DNA of 64,000 bases from Paracidovorax wautersii. Lineage in GTDB: Bacteria; Pseudomonadota; Gammaproteobacteria; Burkholderiales; Burkholderiaceae_C. Under the pieces are notes generated by a model. The model worked only from the letters and a program-made list of their open reading frames with translations, had not been told where the DNA came from and did no database searches. Location: assembly GCF_031453675.1 (NCBI RefSeq), contig NZ_JAVIZX010000001.1, positions 2,564,001 through 2,628,000 of the forward strand, written 5' to 3'. Each line of letters starts with the position of its first letter. Within the stretch, counting starts at the first letter, position 1. The position numbers and the translations under genes were made by a program. Positions 18,816-27,104 of the stretch are shown here, piece by piece.

Positions 18816-19661
18816 ATGACCAAGACAACATCGACTTCCCCCGCCGTCCGGCTGGCCCAGGGCGTCATCGCCACCGCCGCTCTGGCCGGCGCCTCCCTGG
18901 CCGGCGCGGCCACCTGGAGCGACACCCACATCGGCTACCGCTACGGCACCGACTTCGCCGAGCCCTTCGTGGGCGACGGCATCGCCAAGAACATCGTCAA
19001 CATCGGCCACGCCAGCGGCTACAAGTACGGCACGAACTTCTTCAACGTCGACTTCCTGATGGCGGATTCCAAGAACACGAATTCGCACGAGGCCTACGTC
19101 GTCTACCGCAACACGCTCGATTTCAGCAAGGTCTCCGGCCAGGACCTGGGCATCGGCCCGGCCCGCAGCTTCGGCTTCACTGCAGGCTTCGACTGGAACA
19201 CCAAGACCGGCGACGTCTACCAGTCCCGCAAGCGCATGCTGGTGTTCGGCCCGACGGTGATGTTCGATGTGCCCGGCTTCCTGAACGCCAGCGTGCTGGT
19301 GCTGCGCGAGAGCAACCGCCCGGCCACGCTGCCCGCTGGTCGTGACCGCTACAGCTACAAGGCGCACCCCATGCTCAACCTGGCCTGGGGCATGCCCGTG
19401 GGCAGCACCGGCCTGGCCTTCGAGGGCTACCTGAACTGGATCGCCGCCAAGGGCAAGAACGAGTTCGGGGGCAATACCTCGGCCGAGTTCAACTTCGACG
19501 GCATGTTGATGTACGACGTGAGCCCCCTCGTCAAGGCCGAGCCCAAGACGCTGCGGGTCGGCGTGGGCTACCAGTACTGGCGCAACAAGTTCGGCAACCC
19601 CAAGAACGTCAACGGATCGAAGGCCAGCACGCCCATGATCCGCGCCGAATACCACTTCTGA
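18816..19661 (+). CDS. Tsx/OmpK-family outer-membrane nucleoside-type channel
   Basis: This 281-residue protein has a signal peptide (residues 1 to about 31, ending SLAGAA-TW). It is followed by alternating amphipathic strands and ends in the aromatic residue typical of outer-membrane beta-barrels (RAEYHF). WSDTHIGYRYGTDFAEPF, then GHASGYKYGTNFFNVDFLMAD, matches the nucleoside-specific channel-forming Tsx/OmpK family. A strong Shine-Dalgarno (AGAGAGGAG) precedes ATG 18816. A sigma-54-like promoter upstream suggests control by nitrogen or another RpoN-dependent signal. The substrate is unproven; relatives pass nucleosides. Confidence 0.85.
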   Translation: MTKTTSTSPAVRLAQGVIATAALAGASLAGAATWSDTHIGYRYGTDFAEPFVGDGIAKNIVNIGHASGYKYGTNFFNVDFLMADSKNTNSHEAYVVYRNTLDFSKVSGQDLGIGPARSFGFTAGFDWNTKTGDVYQSRKRMLVFGPTVMFDVPGFLNASVLVLRESNRPATLPAGRDRYSYKAHPMLNLAWGMPVGSTGLAFEGYLNWIAAKGKNEFGGNTSAEFNFDGMLMYDVSPLVKAEPKTLRVGVGYQYWRNKFGNPKNVNGSKASTPMIRAEYHF

Positions 19662-19927
19662 CGCCCCACGCTCGCATCCCCCGGGCGACACCCGCTGCGG
19701 CCCGCCGGGCGAAGGGCCTGCAGGCCGGCCAGCGTGTCCGCCACACCCGTGGCGCACGCGGCCGGCCTTTCTCCTTTTTTCTTTGCTGCGCGCGGCAGCG
19801 GGGCTGCGCTGGCGCCGGCCTATGATGGCAGCGCCATGCCATTCCCCAGCACCTTCTTTCTTCAGGTGGTGTCCGCACGCAGCGGACGCGACGCGTCTGC
19901 CGCCTGCCTGACCACGGGGGCCGTGCG

Positions 19928-20338
19928 TTGAGCGCGCAGTCACCCGAGTTGCCGGACGATCTCGGCGCCCTGCAGGCCACGCTGCGCGCGCTGGAGATCG
20001 AGTTGCACCATCCGGGCGCAGCCTGTACCGCGCAGCGGCTGGAGCAGTTGCTGCACCCTGAATTCCACGAGGTGGGCCGGTCCGGCCTGCCGTATGACCG
20101 CGCCACGGTGCTGCGCTACCTGGCGCATCGGCCCGCGGTGCCCCCGGTGCAGTCGCACGGCTTTGCGGTCAGCCGCCTGGGGCCGGACGTGGCGCTGCTC
20201 ACCTACCGCAGCACAGAACACCGCGAGGGCCTTGGCGCGCCGCCCGTGCACACCTGGCGCTCGTCGCTGTGGGTGCGCTCGGCGGCAGGCTGGCAGCTGC
20301 GCTACCACCAGGGCACCCCGGCGGCGGCCGGTCACTGA
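19928..20338 (+). CDS. NTF2-like (DUF4440) protein
   Basis: This 136-residue protein looks like a SnoaL/NTF2-fold domain. It has an N-terminal helix (QATLRALEIELHHPG), LLHPEFHEVGRSG, a strand pair with LLTYRSTEH, and a closing WRSSLWVRSAAGWQLRYHQG that is very typical of DUF4440 proteins. The function is unknown; the cavity usually binds small molecules. The start appears to be TTG at 19928, since the nearest upstream GTG runs into a stop; this is the least certain part. It precedes the methylglyoxal synthase-like gene by 154 bp. Confidence 0.7.
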   Translation: MSAQSPELPDDLGALQATLRALEIELHHPGAACTAQRLEQLLHPEFHEVGRSGLPYDRATVLRYLAHRPAVPPVQSHGFAVSRLGPDVALLTYRSTEHREGLGAPPVHTWRSSLWVRSAAGWQLRYHQGTPAAAGH

Positions 20339-20492
20339 CCCCGGGCCACGGCCCGGCAACCGGTGGCCGGCTGACCTGCGGCAACCGGCACCGGGCCGAT
20401 CCCGGACTATGCTTGCGGCTGTCCGCGCGCCGTGCCCTCTGCGGCCGCACCGTTCTCGCCCTCTTTGTCCTTTCGCCAGGAAGCCACACGCC

Positions 20493-21368
20493 ATGCTGAT
20501 GGGCCTTGCCGCCAATCGTTTGCACCACCGCTCGCAAGATTCCGCCCTGTTCGCGCTGCTGCGCGCCTGTGAGCCCGGCATCCGCGAGCTGCAGCTCGGC
20601 CTGCACGCCGTGGGGCGCACGCACGATGCCATCGTCGCCGCGGGCATGCTGCGGGGCTACCGTTCGCTGGTGCGCTACCCGTATGGCCGCGAAGGCGGTC
20701 TGATGAAGCTGGTGGCCGAGGTGGTCGGCATGCCGCACGAGGAAGGGCGCACGCTGGACGGCGCCATCTACCTCACCGACCCGGTGGATCCGTCCTCCAT
20801 CTTCCCCGAGGCGCTGGCGCTCAAGCGCCAGTGCGTGATCCACGGCAAGCCCTTCCTTTCCACCGTGGCCAGCGCGCGCGATTGGATCGAGATGGAGCGC
20901 ATCCATGCCGGCCTGCCTGCGGACCGCCAGGCCGACGACCTGCACGACCACGCCGAGCAGACGCTGGCCCTGATCGCGCACGACGCGCTCAAGGAGGCCA
21001 TGGTGGCCTTTGCCGACCGCCACTTCGACGTGCTCAGCCGCTTCCGCCGCCGCGTGGCCACTGGCACCACGGGCCAGCGCCTCAACGAACTGGCCTGGAG
21101 CAAGGGCTGGCCCGCCGGCACGCCCTGGGTGGACCGCTACCAGAGCGGCCCGCTGGGCGGCGACGCGCAGATCGCCGACCTGGTGCTGGCGCGCCGCTGC
21201 CAGCGTGCCATCTTCTTCGAGGACCCCCACGTCGCTCGCCAGCACGAGGCCGACATCCAGCTGCTGGAGCGGGCCGTCACCACCCGCTCGCACGACGCCG
21301 TCTGCACCACCTCCCCGCGCGTGGCCGAACGCTGGTGCGAGGCCGCGCGCCTGCGCCAGGCGCGCTGA
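20493..21368 (+). CDS. Tandem methylglyoxal synthase-like protein
   Basis: The 291-residue protein carries two methylglyoxal synthase-like domains, whereas E. coli MgsA has one in about 152 residues. The second (residues 155-285) keeps the catalytic set: His163-Asp164 in LIAHDALK, ATGTTGQRL for phosphate binding, Asp224 in SGPLGGDAQ, and His251 with Asp254 in RQHEAD, matching His19/Asp20, Asp71 and His98/Asp101. The first (about 17-132) has the fold signature YGREGGLMKLV and AIYLTDPVDPSS but lacks the equivalent Asp, so it is probably inactive. Methylglyoxal synthase converts dihydroxyacetone phosphate to methylglyoxal and phosphate. The VOC protein immediately downstream might handle related chemistry. 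Confidence 0.82.
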   Translation: MLMGLAANRLHHRSQDSALFALLRACEPGIRELQLGLHAVGRTHDAIVAAGMLRGYRSLVRYPYGREGGLMKLVAEVVGMPHEEGRTLDGAIYLTDPVDPSSIFPEALALKRQCVIHGKPFLSTVASARDWIEMERIHAGLPADRQADDLHDHAEQTLALIAHDALKEAMVAFADRHFDVLSRFRRRVATGTTGQRLNELAWSKGWPAGTPWVDRYQSGPLGGDAQIADLVLARRCQRAIFFEDPHVARQHEADIQLLERAVTTRSHDAVCTTSPRVAERWCEAARLRQAR

Positions 21369-21398
21369 TACGGCCCTGTTTTTCGATTGGAGTGCTTC

Positions 21399-21785
21399 AT
21401 GATCGACCACATCGGCATCGCCGCTTCCGACTTCCAGCGCAGCCGCGCCTTCTATGCGCAGGCGCTGGCGCCCCTGGGCTGTACGCTGCTCATGGAGGTG
21501 ACGGCCGAGCAGAGCGGCGCCCATGCGCACGCAGGTTTCGGCGTGGCCCCCAAGCCCGACTTCTGGATCAGCGACGGCCCGGCCATGCAGACGCGGGTGC
21601 ATGTGGCCTTCCGTGCACCATCCCGTGCGCAGGTCGATGCCTTCCATGCCGCCGCGCTGGCGGCCGGCGGGCGTGACAACGGCGCGCCCGGCCTGCGTCC
21701 GCATTACCACCCGCACTACTACGGCGCCTTCGTGCTCGACCCGGACGGCCACAACATCGAAGCCGTGTGCCACGACCCCGCATGA
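21399..21785 (+). CDS. VOC (glyoxalase-like) family protein
   Basis: This 128-residue protein is one vicinal-oxygen-chelate unit: MIDHIGIAASDFQRSRAFY at the start and YGAFVLDPDGHNIEAVCH at the end, with metal-type ligands His4 and the late Glu. Members include glyoxalase I-like enzymes, dioxygenases and antibiotic-binding proteins. The position after a methylglyoxal synthase-like gene makes a glyoxal-related role plausible but unproven. Its stop codon overlaps the pbpC start codon as ATGA, so the two are likely translationally coupled. Confidence 0.82.
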   Translation: MIDHIGIAASDFQRSRAFYAQALAPLGCTLLMEVTAEQSGAHAHAGFGVAPKPDFWISDGPAMQTRVHVAFRAPSRAQVDAFHAAALAAGGRDNGAPGLRPHYHPHYYGAFVLDPDGHNIEAVCHDPA

Positions 21786-24157
21786 CGGTTGCTCCGGAAG
21801 GTTCGCAACGGCCCCGGGCGTGGGCCTGGCTGGCGCGCGCCGCGGCCGTGGCGGTTGCCTGGACGGCCCTGGTCCCGGCGGCGCAGGCCCTGCCGTCGTA
21901 TGACGAGGTGCGCCGCGATTTCCGCCCGTCCGACACACAGGTCCTCTCGCGCGAGGGCGAGGTGGTGCAGCGCCTGCGCACCGACGCCACCGTGCGGCGC
22001 GGGCAGTGGGTGCCGCTGGCCGACGTGTCGCCCGCGCTGCGCACGGCGCTGGTGTTGAGCGAGGACAAGCGCTTCTACGAGCACAGCGGCGTGGACTGGC
22101 GGGCCGCCTCCGCCGCCGCCTGGGGCAACCTGTGGAATCAGCGTACGCGCGGCGCCAGCACGCTCACCATGCAGCTGGCCGGCCTGCTCGACGGCGACTG
22201 GCGGCAGGGCCCCGGCGGGCGCAGCGTGACGCAGAAGATCGGCCAGACGGTGGCGGCGCAGGTGCTGGACCGGCGCTGGCGCAAGGACCAGATCCTGGAG
22301 GCCTACCTCAACCTGGTGCCCTTCCGCGGCGAGATCGTCGGCATCGACGCGCTGTCGCGCACGCTGTTCGGCAAGGCCGCCCACGGCCTGGACGAGCGCG
22401 AGGCCGCCGTGGCCGCGGCCCTGGTGCGCGCGCCCAATGCCCGCGCCGCGCTGGTGGCCCAGCGCGCCTGCGGGGTGCTGCGTGCGATGCAGCCGGGCGG
22501 TGGCGCCCCTGCGGACTGCGACGCGCTGGACCTGTTCACCACCGCGGCCCTGCAGCGCCGCGCCTTCGACGCGACGGACGGCATCGCCCCGCACTTCGCG
22601 CGCCAGCTGCTGCGGGAGCTGCCGGCCGGGCAGCCCGCCGCGCCCGCCGGCCTGCGCTCCACCTTGAGCGCGCCGCTGCAGCGCGTGGCCGTGCAGTCGC
22701 TCACGCAGCACCTGCGCGAGCTGCGCGGGCGCAACGTGGAGGATGGCGCCATCGTGGTGCTGGACAACGCCACGGGAGAGGTGCTGGCCTGGGTGGGCTC
22801 GTCCGGCGCCCTCAGCCAGGCGGGGGAGGTGGACGGCGTGCTGGCGCTGCGCCAGCCGGGCTCCACGCTCAAACCCTTCCTGTACGGCCAGGCGTTCGCC
22901 GAGAAGCGGCTCACGGCCGCCTCGCTCATCGAGGATTCGCCCGCCCACATTCCCACGGCCAGCGGCCTGTACATCCCGCAGAACTACGACCGGCAGTTCA
23001 AGGGCTGGGTGTCCGCGCGCACGGCGCTGGCGGCCTCGCTCAACGTGCCGGCCGTGCGCACGCTGGTGATGGTCACGCCCGACGCGTTCTTCGATCAGCT
23101 GCGCGCGCTCGGGATGCCGCTGCGCGAATCCGGCGGGTACTACGGCTTCAGCCTGGCGCTGGGCAGCGCCGAAGTGCCGCTGCTGCAGCTCACCAACGCC
23201 TACCGCGCGCTGGCCAACGGCGGCGTGGCGGCGCCGGTGGCCCCGCTGCGGGCCGCAGTGCCGGTGCCCCGCAGGGTGCCCGCGGCGGCCGGCGCTGCGG
23301 CGGGCCAGGCGCCGGCGCCGGCGGGCGGCCGGCGCGTGCTGGACGCGGGCGCGGCCTTCATCGTGGGCGACATCCTCTCCGACGGGAATGCGCGTGCGCG
23401 CACCTTCGGCACCGACAGCGTGCTCGCCACGCGCTTCTGGTCCGCCGTGAAGACCGGCACCAGCAAGGACATGCGCGACAACTGGGCCGTGGGCTGGTCG
23501 CAGCGCTACACCGTGGGCGTGTGGGTGGGCAACGCCAGCGGCGCGGCCATGCACGACGTGAGCGGCACCAGCGGCGCCGCGCCCATCTGGGCCGAAGTGA
23601 TGGGCTGGCTGCACCGCAGCACGCCCAGCCGCGCGCCCCGGCCGCCGCAGGGGTTGGTGCAGACGGCGGTGCGCTTCGGTCCGCACGGCGGGCAGGACGG
23701 CTGGATCGAGAGCGCCCGGCAGGATTGGTTTTTGCCCGGCACGCAGCAAACGCTGTTTGCTATCGATAGTGGAGCTGATGGCGCAGGCAGAACGGGCGCT
23801 GCAAGCCAAAAAGGCTCTGAAATCATGGCAGATGCCACCGCTGCGGCGCGCATCCTGAGCCCGGCGCCCGGCACCATCGTCGCGCTGGACCCGGACATTC
23901 CGCCTGCCCGCCAGCGGCTGCAATTCGTGGCCTCGGGCGCACCGCGCGGCGCCGTGCGCTGGCGCATGGACGGCAAGGTCGTCGCCCAGGGCCCGCGCTG
24001 GGCTTGGCTGCCGTGGCCGGGCCGCCACCGGGTGGAGCTGGTCGATGCCCGCGGCCAGGTGCTGGACCAGGTGCAGATCGAGGTGCGGGGCGCGGGCGTG
24101 CGCGGCGCGGCAGCGGCTGCTGCCCCCGCCGCCGGCCCGGCCACGGCGCAGCGCTGA
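21782..24157 (+). CDS. pbpC: Penicillin-binding protein 1C
   Basis: This 791-residue bifunctional class A enzyme is anchored by an N-terminal helix (about residues 14-37). The glycosyltransferase domain has catalytic Glu94 in LSEDKRFYEH and the STLTMQLA motif. The transpeptidase domain has Ser361 in PGSTLKPF and Lys557 in KTGTSKD. The C-terminal domain (from about residue 690) matches the PBP1C-specific BiPBP_C region (ILSPAPGTIVALDP). In E. coli pbpC follows the alpha-2-macroglobulin gene directly, and the pair is thought to repair envelope breaches. Here pbpC is coupled to a VOC gene instead. A dispersed repeat is inserted in frame near residues 660-681, between the transpeptidase and C-terminal domains. 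Confidence 0.92.
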   Translation: MTVAPEGSQRPRAWAWLARAAAVAVAWTALVPAAQALPSYDEVRRDFRPSDTQVLSREGEVVQRLRTDATVRRGQWVPLADVSPALRTALVLSEDKRFYEHSGVDWRAASAAAWGNLWNQRTRGASTLTMQLAGLLDGDWRQGPGGRSVTQKIGQTVAAQVLDRRWRKDQILEAYLNLVPFRGEIVGIDALSRTLFGKAAHGLDEREAAVAAALVRAPNARAALVAQRACGVLRAMQPGGGAPADCDALDLFTTAALQRRAFDATDGIAPHFARQLLRELPAGQPAAPAGLRSTLSAPLQRVAVQSLTQHLRELRGRNVEDGAIVVLDNATGEVLAWVGSSGALSQAGEVDGVLALRQPGSTLKPFLYGQAFAEKRLTAASLIEDSPAHIPTASGLYIPQNYDRQFKGWVSARTALAASLNVPAVRTLVMVTPDAFFDQLRALGMPLRESGGYYGFSLALGSAEVPLLQLTNAYRALANGGVAAPVAPLRAAVPVPRRVPAAAGAAAGQAPAPAGGRRVLDAGAAFIVGDILSDGNARARTFGTDSVLATRFWSAVKTGTSKDMRDNWAVGWSQRYTVGVWVGNASGAAMHDVSGTSGAAPIWAEVMGWLHRSTPSRAPRPPQGLVQTAVRFGPHGGQDGWIESARQDWFLPGTQQTLFAIDSGADGAGRTGAASQKGSEIMADATAAARILSPAPGTIVALDPDIPPARQRLQFVASGAPRGAVRWRMDGKVVAQGPRWAWLPWPGRHRVELVDARGQVLDQVQIEVRGAGVRGAAAAAAPAAGPATAQR
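23759..23823 (+). repeat. Small dispersed repeat in frame inside pbpC
   Basis: GCTATCGATAGTGGAGCTGA, then GGGCGCTGCAAGCC and AAAAAGGC follow the family order. It encodes about residues 660-681, a Gly/Ala/Ser-rich linker between two folded domains, where an insertion would be tolerated. Confidence 0.65.
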
Positions 24158-24257
24158 GCGCGCGGCGGGCAGGGCGCCGCCGCTGCGGCCAGGCGACCCG
24201 GCGCGATCGGCGCGCGCGGCCTACACTGCCCAGCCTTGCCGCCTCTGAAGGTCGTCC

Positions 24258-25118
24258 GTGTCCACCGCCGCTCCCCTGCTGTTCGTCCTGATCTGGTCCA
24301 CCGGCTTCCTTGTGGGCCGCGGCGTGGCCGCGCACGCCGATCCGTTCTGGTTCCTGGCGGCCCGCTTCGTATGCGTGGCCTCGGCGTTCACGGCCGCGGC
24401 GCTGTGGGCGCGCGTGGCCTGGCCGCGCGGGGCGCGCCGCATCGGCTGGCACTTGCTGGCCGGCGCGCTGATGAGCGGCCTGTACCTGGGCCCGAGCTGG
24501 TGGGCCATGGCGCAGGGGCTGCCGGCCGGCATCATGTCGCTCATCGGTGCGCTGCAGCCGCTGTTCACCGCGCTGATCGCGGTGGCGGTGCTGCAAAAGC
24601 GCCTGTCCGGGCGGACGTGGGCTGGCCTGGCGCTGGGCTTCGGCGGGGTGGCGCTGGTGCTGCTGCCGCGCCTGCAGGCCACCGATGCCGGCGCGCTGTC
24701 GCTGCCCGTGGTGCTGGTGGCGGCGGGCAGCATTCTGGCGCTCACGGTGGGCTCCATGGTGCAGAAGTCGCCGCTGGCCACGGGCGACCTGCGCAGTGCC
24801 AGCGCGGTGCAGAACGTGGGCGCGGTGCTGGTGCTGGCCGCCATGGCGCTGGTCTTCGGCCAGCCGCACTGGGACAACACGCCGCTGCTGTGGGGCTACC
24901 TGGCGTTCGCCGTGCTGGTGCTGTCCATCGGCGGGGCCACGCTGCTGATCTGGCTGATGCGCCACGGCGAGGCCACGCGCACCACGGCGCTGCTGCTGGC
25001 CGTGCCGCCCCTGTCGGCGCTGCAGGCCTGGCTGATCTTCGACGAGACGCTGTCGGCCGTGCAGCTGGTGGGATTCGTGGTGGCGATCGCGGGCGTGGCG
25101 CTGGCACGGAGCCGGTGA
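24258..25118 (+). CDS. DMT-superfamily (EamA) transporter
   Basis: This 286-residue inner-membrane protein has ten predicted helices in two EamA repeats (FVLIWSTGFLVGRGVAAHAD opens the first, and AWLIFDETLSAVQLVGF closes the second). It belongs to the drug/metabolite transporter superfamily, whose members export amino acids or other metabolites; the substrate is not predictable. The start is GTG at 24258, preceded by GAAGG at 24248-24252; no in-frame ATG fits better. It is separated by 100 bp from pbpC and followed by a GC-rich repeat. Confidence 0.85.
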   Translation: MSTAAPLLFVLIWSTGFLVGRGVAAHADPFWFLAARFVCVASAFTAAALWARVAWPRGARRIGWHLLAGALMSGLYLGPSWWAMAQGLPAGIMSLIGALQPLFTALIAVAVLQKRLSGRTWAGLALGFGGVALVLLPRLQATDAGALSLPVVLVAAGSILALTVGSMVQKSPLATGDLRSASAVQNVGAVLVLAAMALVFGQPHWDNTPLLWGYLAFAVLVLSIGGATLLIWLMRHGEATRTTALLLAVPPLSALQAWLIFDETLSAVQLVGFVVAIAGVALARSR

Positions 25119-25310
25119 CAACCCCCTGTGGCGCTCCGCGCCTCCGTGCAGCCGCCAGAGGCGGCAGCCCTTCAGGCACGTCCAAGCCTGCGCAGGCAGG
25201 CTCGGAGCCGCGGCCTTCAGCCCCTTCTCTCGCGCTATCGCGCGGGAAGGGGGGACGCAGCCAGCGGCCCGGCGGAGCCGGTTCCGCGGCTGCCGCTGGT
25301 GGCGAACCCG
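25119..25310. repeat. GC-rich intergenic mosaic repeat, copy 2
   Basis: The 342-bp gap after the DMT gene begins with CCCCCTGTGGCGCTCCGCGC. It continues with GGGGACGCAGCCAGCGGCC and GTTCCGCGGC, which align with GGGGGACGACGCCAGCGGCC and GTTCCGCGGC of the copy at 62200. Hairpins such as GCCTGCGCAGGC are embedded. The remainder to 25460 probably carries the promoter of the dehydrogenase gene, but I see no clear hexamers. Confidence 0.55.
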
Positions 25311-25460
25311 CGCATGGCAAGGGCCTGGGTGCGCTACGGGGAGTCCTTGGCGGTGCTGCAAAATTTTCAACACCCCCGCAAAAGCCTTCACGCAGGTGCG
25401 AGGCGGTGGCGACTACGATGCGCGATTACCTGCAAGACACCGCCACCAGAGAGACCGCCC

Positions 25461-26621
25461 GTGCCCGATCTGTCCAAAATCACCACCATCGAAGACCTGC
25501 GCGTGATCGCCGAGCGGCGCGTGCCGCGCATGTTCTACGACTACGCCGACTCGGGCTCGTGGACCGAAGGCACCTACCGCGCCAACTCCGAAGACTTTCA
25601 CCGCATCAAGCTGCGCCAGCGCGTGGCCGTGAACATGGAGGGCCGCACCACCGCGTCCACCATGGTGGGGCAGGCCGTCTCCATGCCGGTGTCCATCGCG
25701 CCCGTGGGCCTGACGGGCATGCAGCATGCCGACGGCGAGATCCATGCCGCGCGCGCGGCCGAGAAGTTCGGCATTCCGTTCACGCTGTCCACCATGAGCA
25801 TCTGCTCCATCGAGGACATCGCCGAGCACACCACGGCGCCGTTCTGGTTCCAGCTGTACATGATGCGCGACCGCGACGCCATGGCCCGCATGATCCAGCG
25901 CGCCAAGGACGCGAAGTGCAGCGCGCTGGTGCTCACGCTCGACCTGCAGGTGATCGGCCAGCGCCACAAGGACATCAAGAACGGTCTCACGGCGCCGCCG
26001 CGGCCCACGCTCAAGAACATCCTGAACCTGATGACCAAGCCGCAGTGGTGCCTAGGCATGGCCGGCACGCAGCGGCGCACTTTCCGCAACCTGGTGGGCC
26101 ACGTGAAGGGCGTGAGCGATATGCGCTCGCTGGCTGCGTGGACCAACGAGCAGTTCGACCCGCGCCTGTCGTGGGCCGATGTGCGCTGGGTGAAGGAGCA
26201 GTGGGGCGGCAAGCTGATCCTGAAGGGCATCATGGATGCCGAGGACGCGCAGCTGGCCGTGGCCGCGGGCGCCGACGCCATCGTGGTCAGCAACCACGGC
26301 GGGCGCCAGCTGGACGGCGCGCCGTCGTCCATCCACGCGCTGCCCGCCATCGTCGATGCGGTGGGTTCGCACATCGAGGTGTGGATGGACGGCGGCATCC
26401 GCTCCGGGCAGGACGTGCTCAAGGCCTGGGCACTGGGCGCGCGCGGCACCATGATCGGCCGCGCCATGGCCTACGGGCTGGGTGCCTACGGCGAGGCCGG
26501 CGTCACCCGCGCGCTGCAGCTGATCCACAAGGAGCTGGACGTGACCATGGCGTTCTGCGGCCACACCAACATCCAGAACGTGGACCGGGGCATTCTGATT
26601 CCGGGAACCTACCCGGTTTGA
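25461..26621 (+). CDS. FMN-dependent alpha-hydroxy-acid dehydrogenase (L-lactate dehydrogenase/mandelate dehydrogenase family)
   Basis: This 386-residue flavoprotein has the complete family pattern: MFYDYADSGSW near the N-terminus, FWFQLYM, and the catalytic base His279 in SNHGGRQLDG, followed by WMDGGIRSGQDVLKA for FMN phosphate binding. The family oxidises L-lactate, mandelate, glycolate or related 2-hydroxy acids. LldD-like enzymes pass electrons to the quinone pool; substrate choice is not clear here. The GTG at 25461 is taken as start because homology begins at PDLSKITTIEDL, with GAGAG about 10 bases upstream. It is monocistronic, followed by a dispersed repeat. Confidence 0.88.
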   Translation: MPDLSKITTIEDLRVIAERRVPRMFYDYADSGSWTEGTYRANSEDFHRIKLRQRVAVNMEGRTTASTMVGQAVSMPVSIAPVGLTGMQHADGEIHAARAAEKFGIPFTLSTMSICSIEDIAEHTTAPFWFQLYMMRDRDAMARMIQRAKDAKCSALVLTLDLQVIGQRHKDIKNGLTAPPRPTLKNILNLMTKPQWCLGMAGTQRRTFRNLVGHVKGVSDMRSLAAWTNEQFDPRLSWADVRWVKEQWGGKLILKGIMDAEDAQLAVAAGADAIVVSNHGGRQLDGAPSSIHALPAIVDAVGSHIEVWMDGGIRSGQDVLKAWALGARGTMIGRAMAYGLGAYGEAGVTRALQLIHKELDVTMAFCGHTNIQNVDRGILIPGTYPV

Positions 26622-26623
26622 AT

Positions 26624-26678
26624 CAAATTGGGCTGTAGCGCTTGATAGGCAAGCGCTTCTTGCTGTAAATATAATAGC
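26624..26678 (-). repeat. Small dispersed repeat
   Basis: It begins three bases after the dehydrogenase stop codon. It carries TAGCGCTTGATAGGCAAGCG with complementary GCGCTT/AAGCGC words, then TATAATAGC. The order matches the copy at 62374. Confidence 0.6.
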
Positions 26679-26823
26679 GCAGTGCGCGGCGGGCCTTGTC
26701 GCGCCGACGGAGCCCCCCAGCCCACGCCCAAGCCCCGCCGCCATCGCGGCTGCGCATGCAAGCCCTGCCGATCGGCGGGCGATGCCATACCGCTGCCGCC
26801 CGGCGCGGCGTGCCGGCGGCTTT

Positions 26824-27092
26824 AGAACGTGTTTACGATCTCGCAGGCGTCGCGTTGGAGCGCAATCGGGATGAGTGGAGGCTTCGGGTGCGCCGCATGG
26901 GCTCGTGCCCATGCACGCAGCCGGGGCCTCTAATCGCCCGATTTCGCTCCAACCCTTCGGGCAGTGGCGTTTGCGGGCGGTCTGCGGCGTTGCGGCGCTT
27001 GTGGATAGCCGAGCTATCCACTGCGCACCGCGCCTTGCATCCCCTCCCGCAAACGCCGCTGCGCGGCCCCTGGGAGATCGTAAACACGTTCT
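26824..27092 (+). repeat. 269-bp structured repeat element, copy 2
   Basis: It has exactly the length and fold of copy 1. The end stem pairs 26824-26842 with 27074-27092 (19 perfect pairs) plus four more pairs after one mismatch. The left arm pairs 26854-26870 with 26937-26953 and carries the identical hairpin at 26895-26914. The right arm pairs 26961-26977 with 27046-27062 and ends in a perfect 8-bp hairpin at 27001-27021. Seven of 17 positions in the left strand of the right-arm stem differ from copy 1, yet pairing is kept with one G-U. The element ends 12 bases before the start codon of the next gene. Within the 483-bp gap, 26679-26823 holds nothing else I can identify. Confidence 0.85.
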
Positions 27093-27104
27093 TATAACCA
27101 GCGC

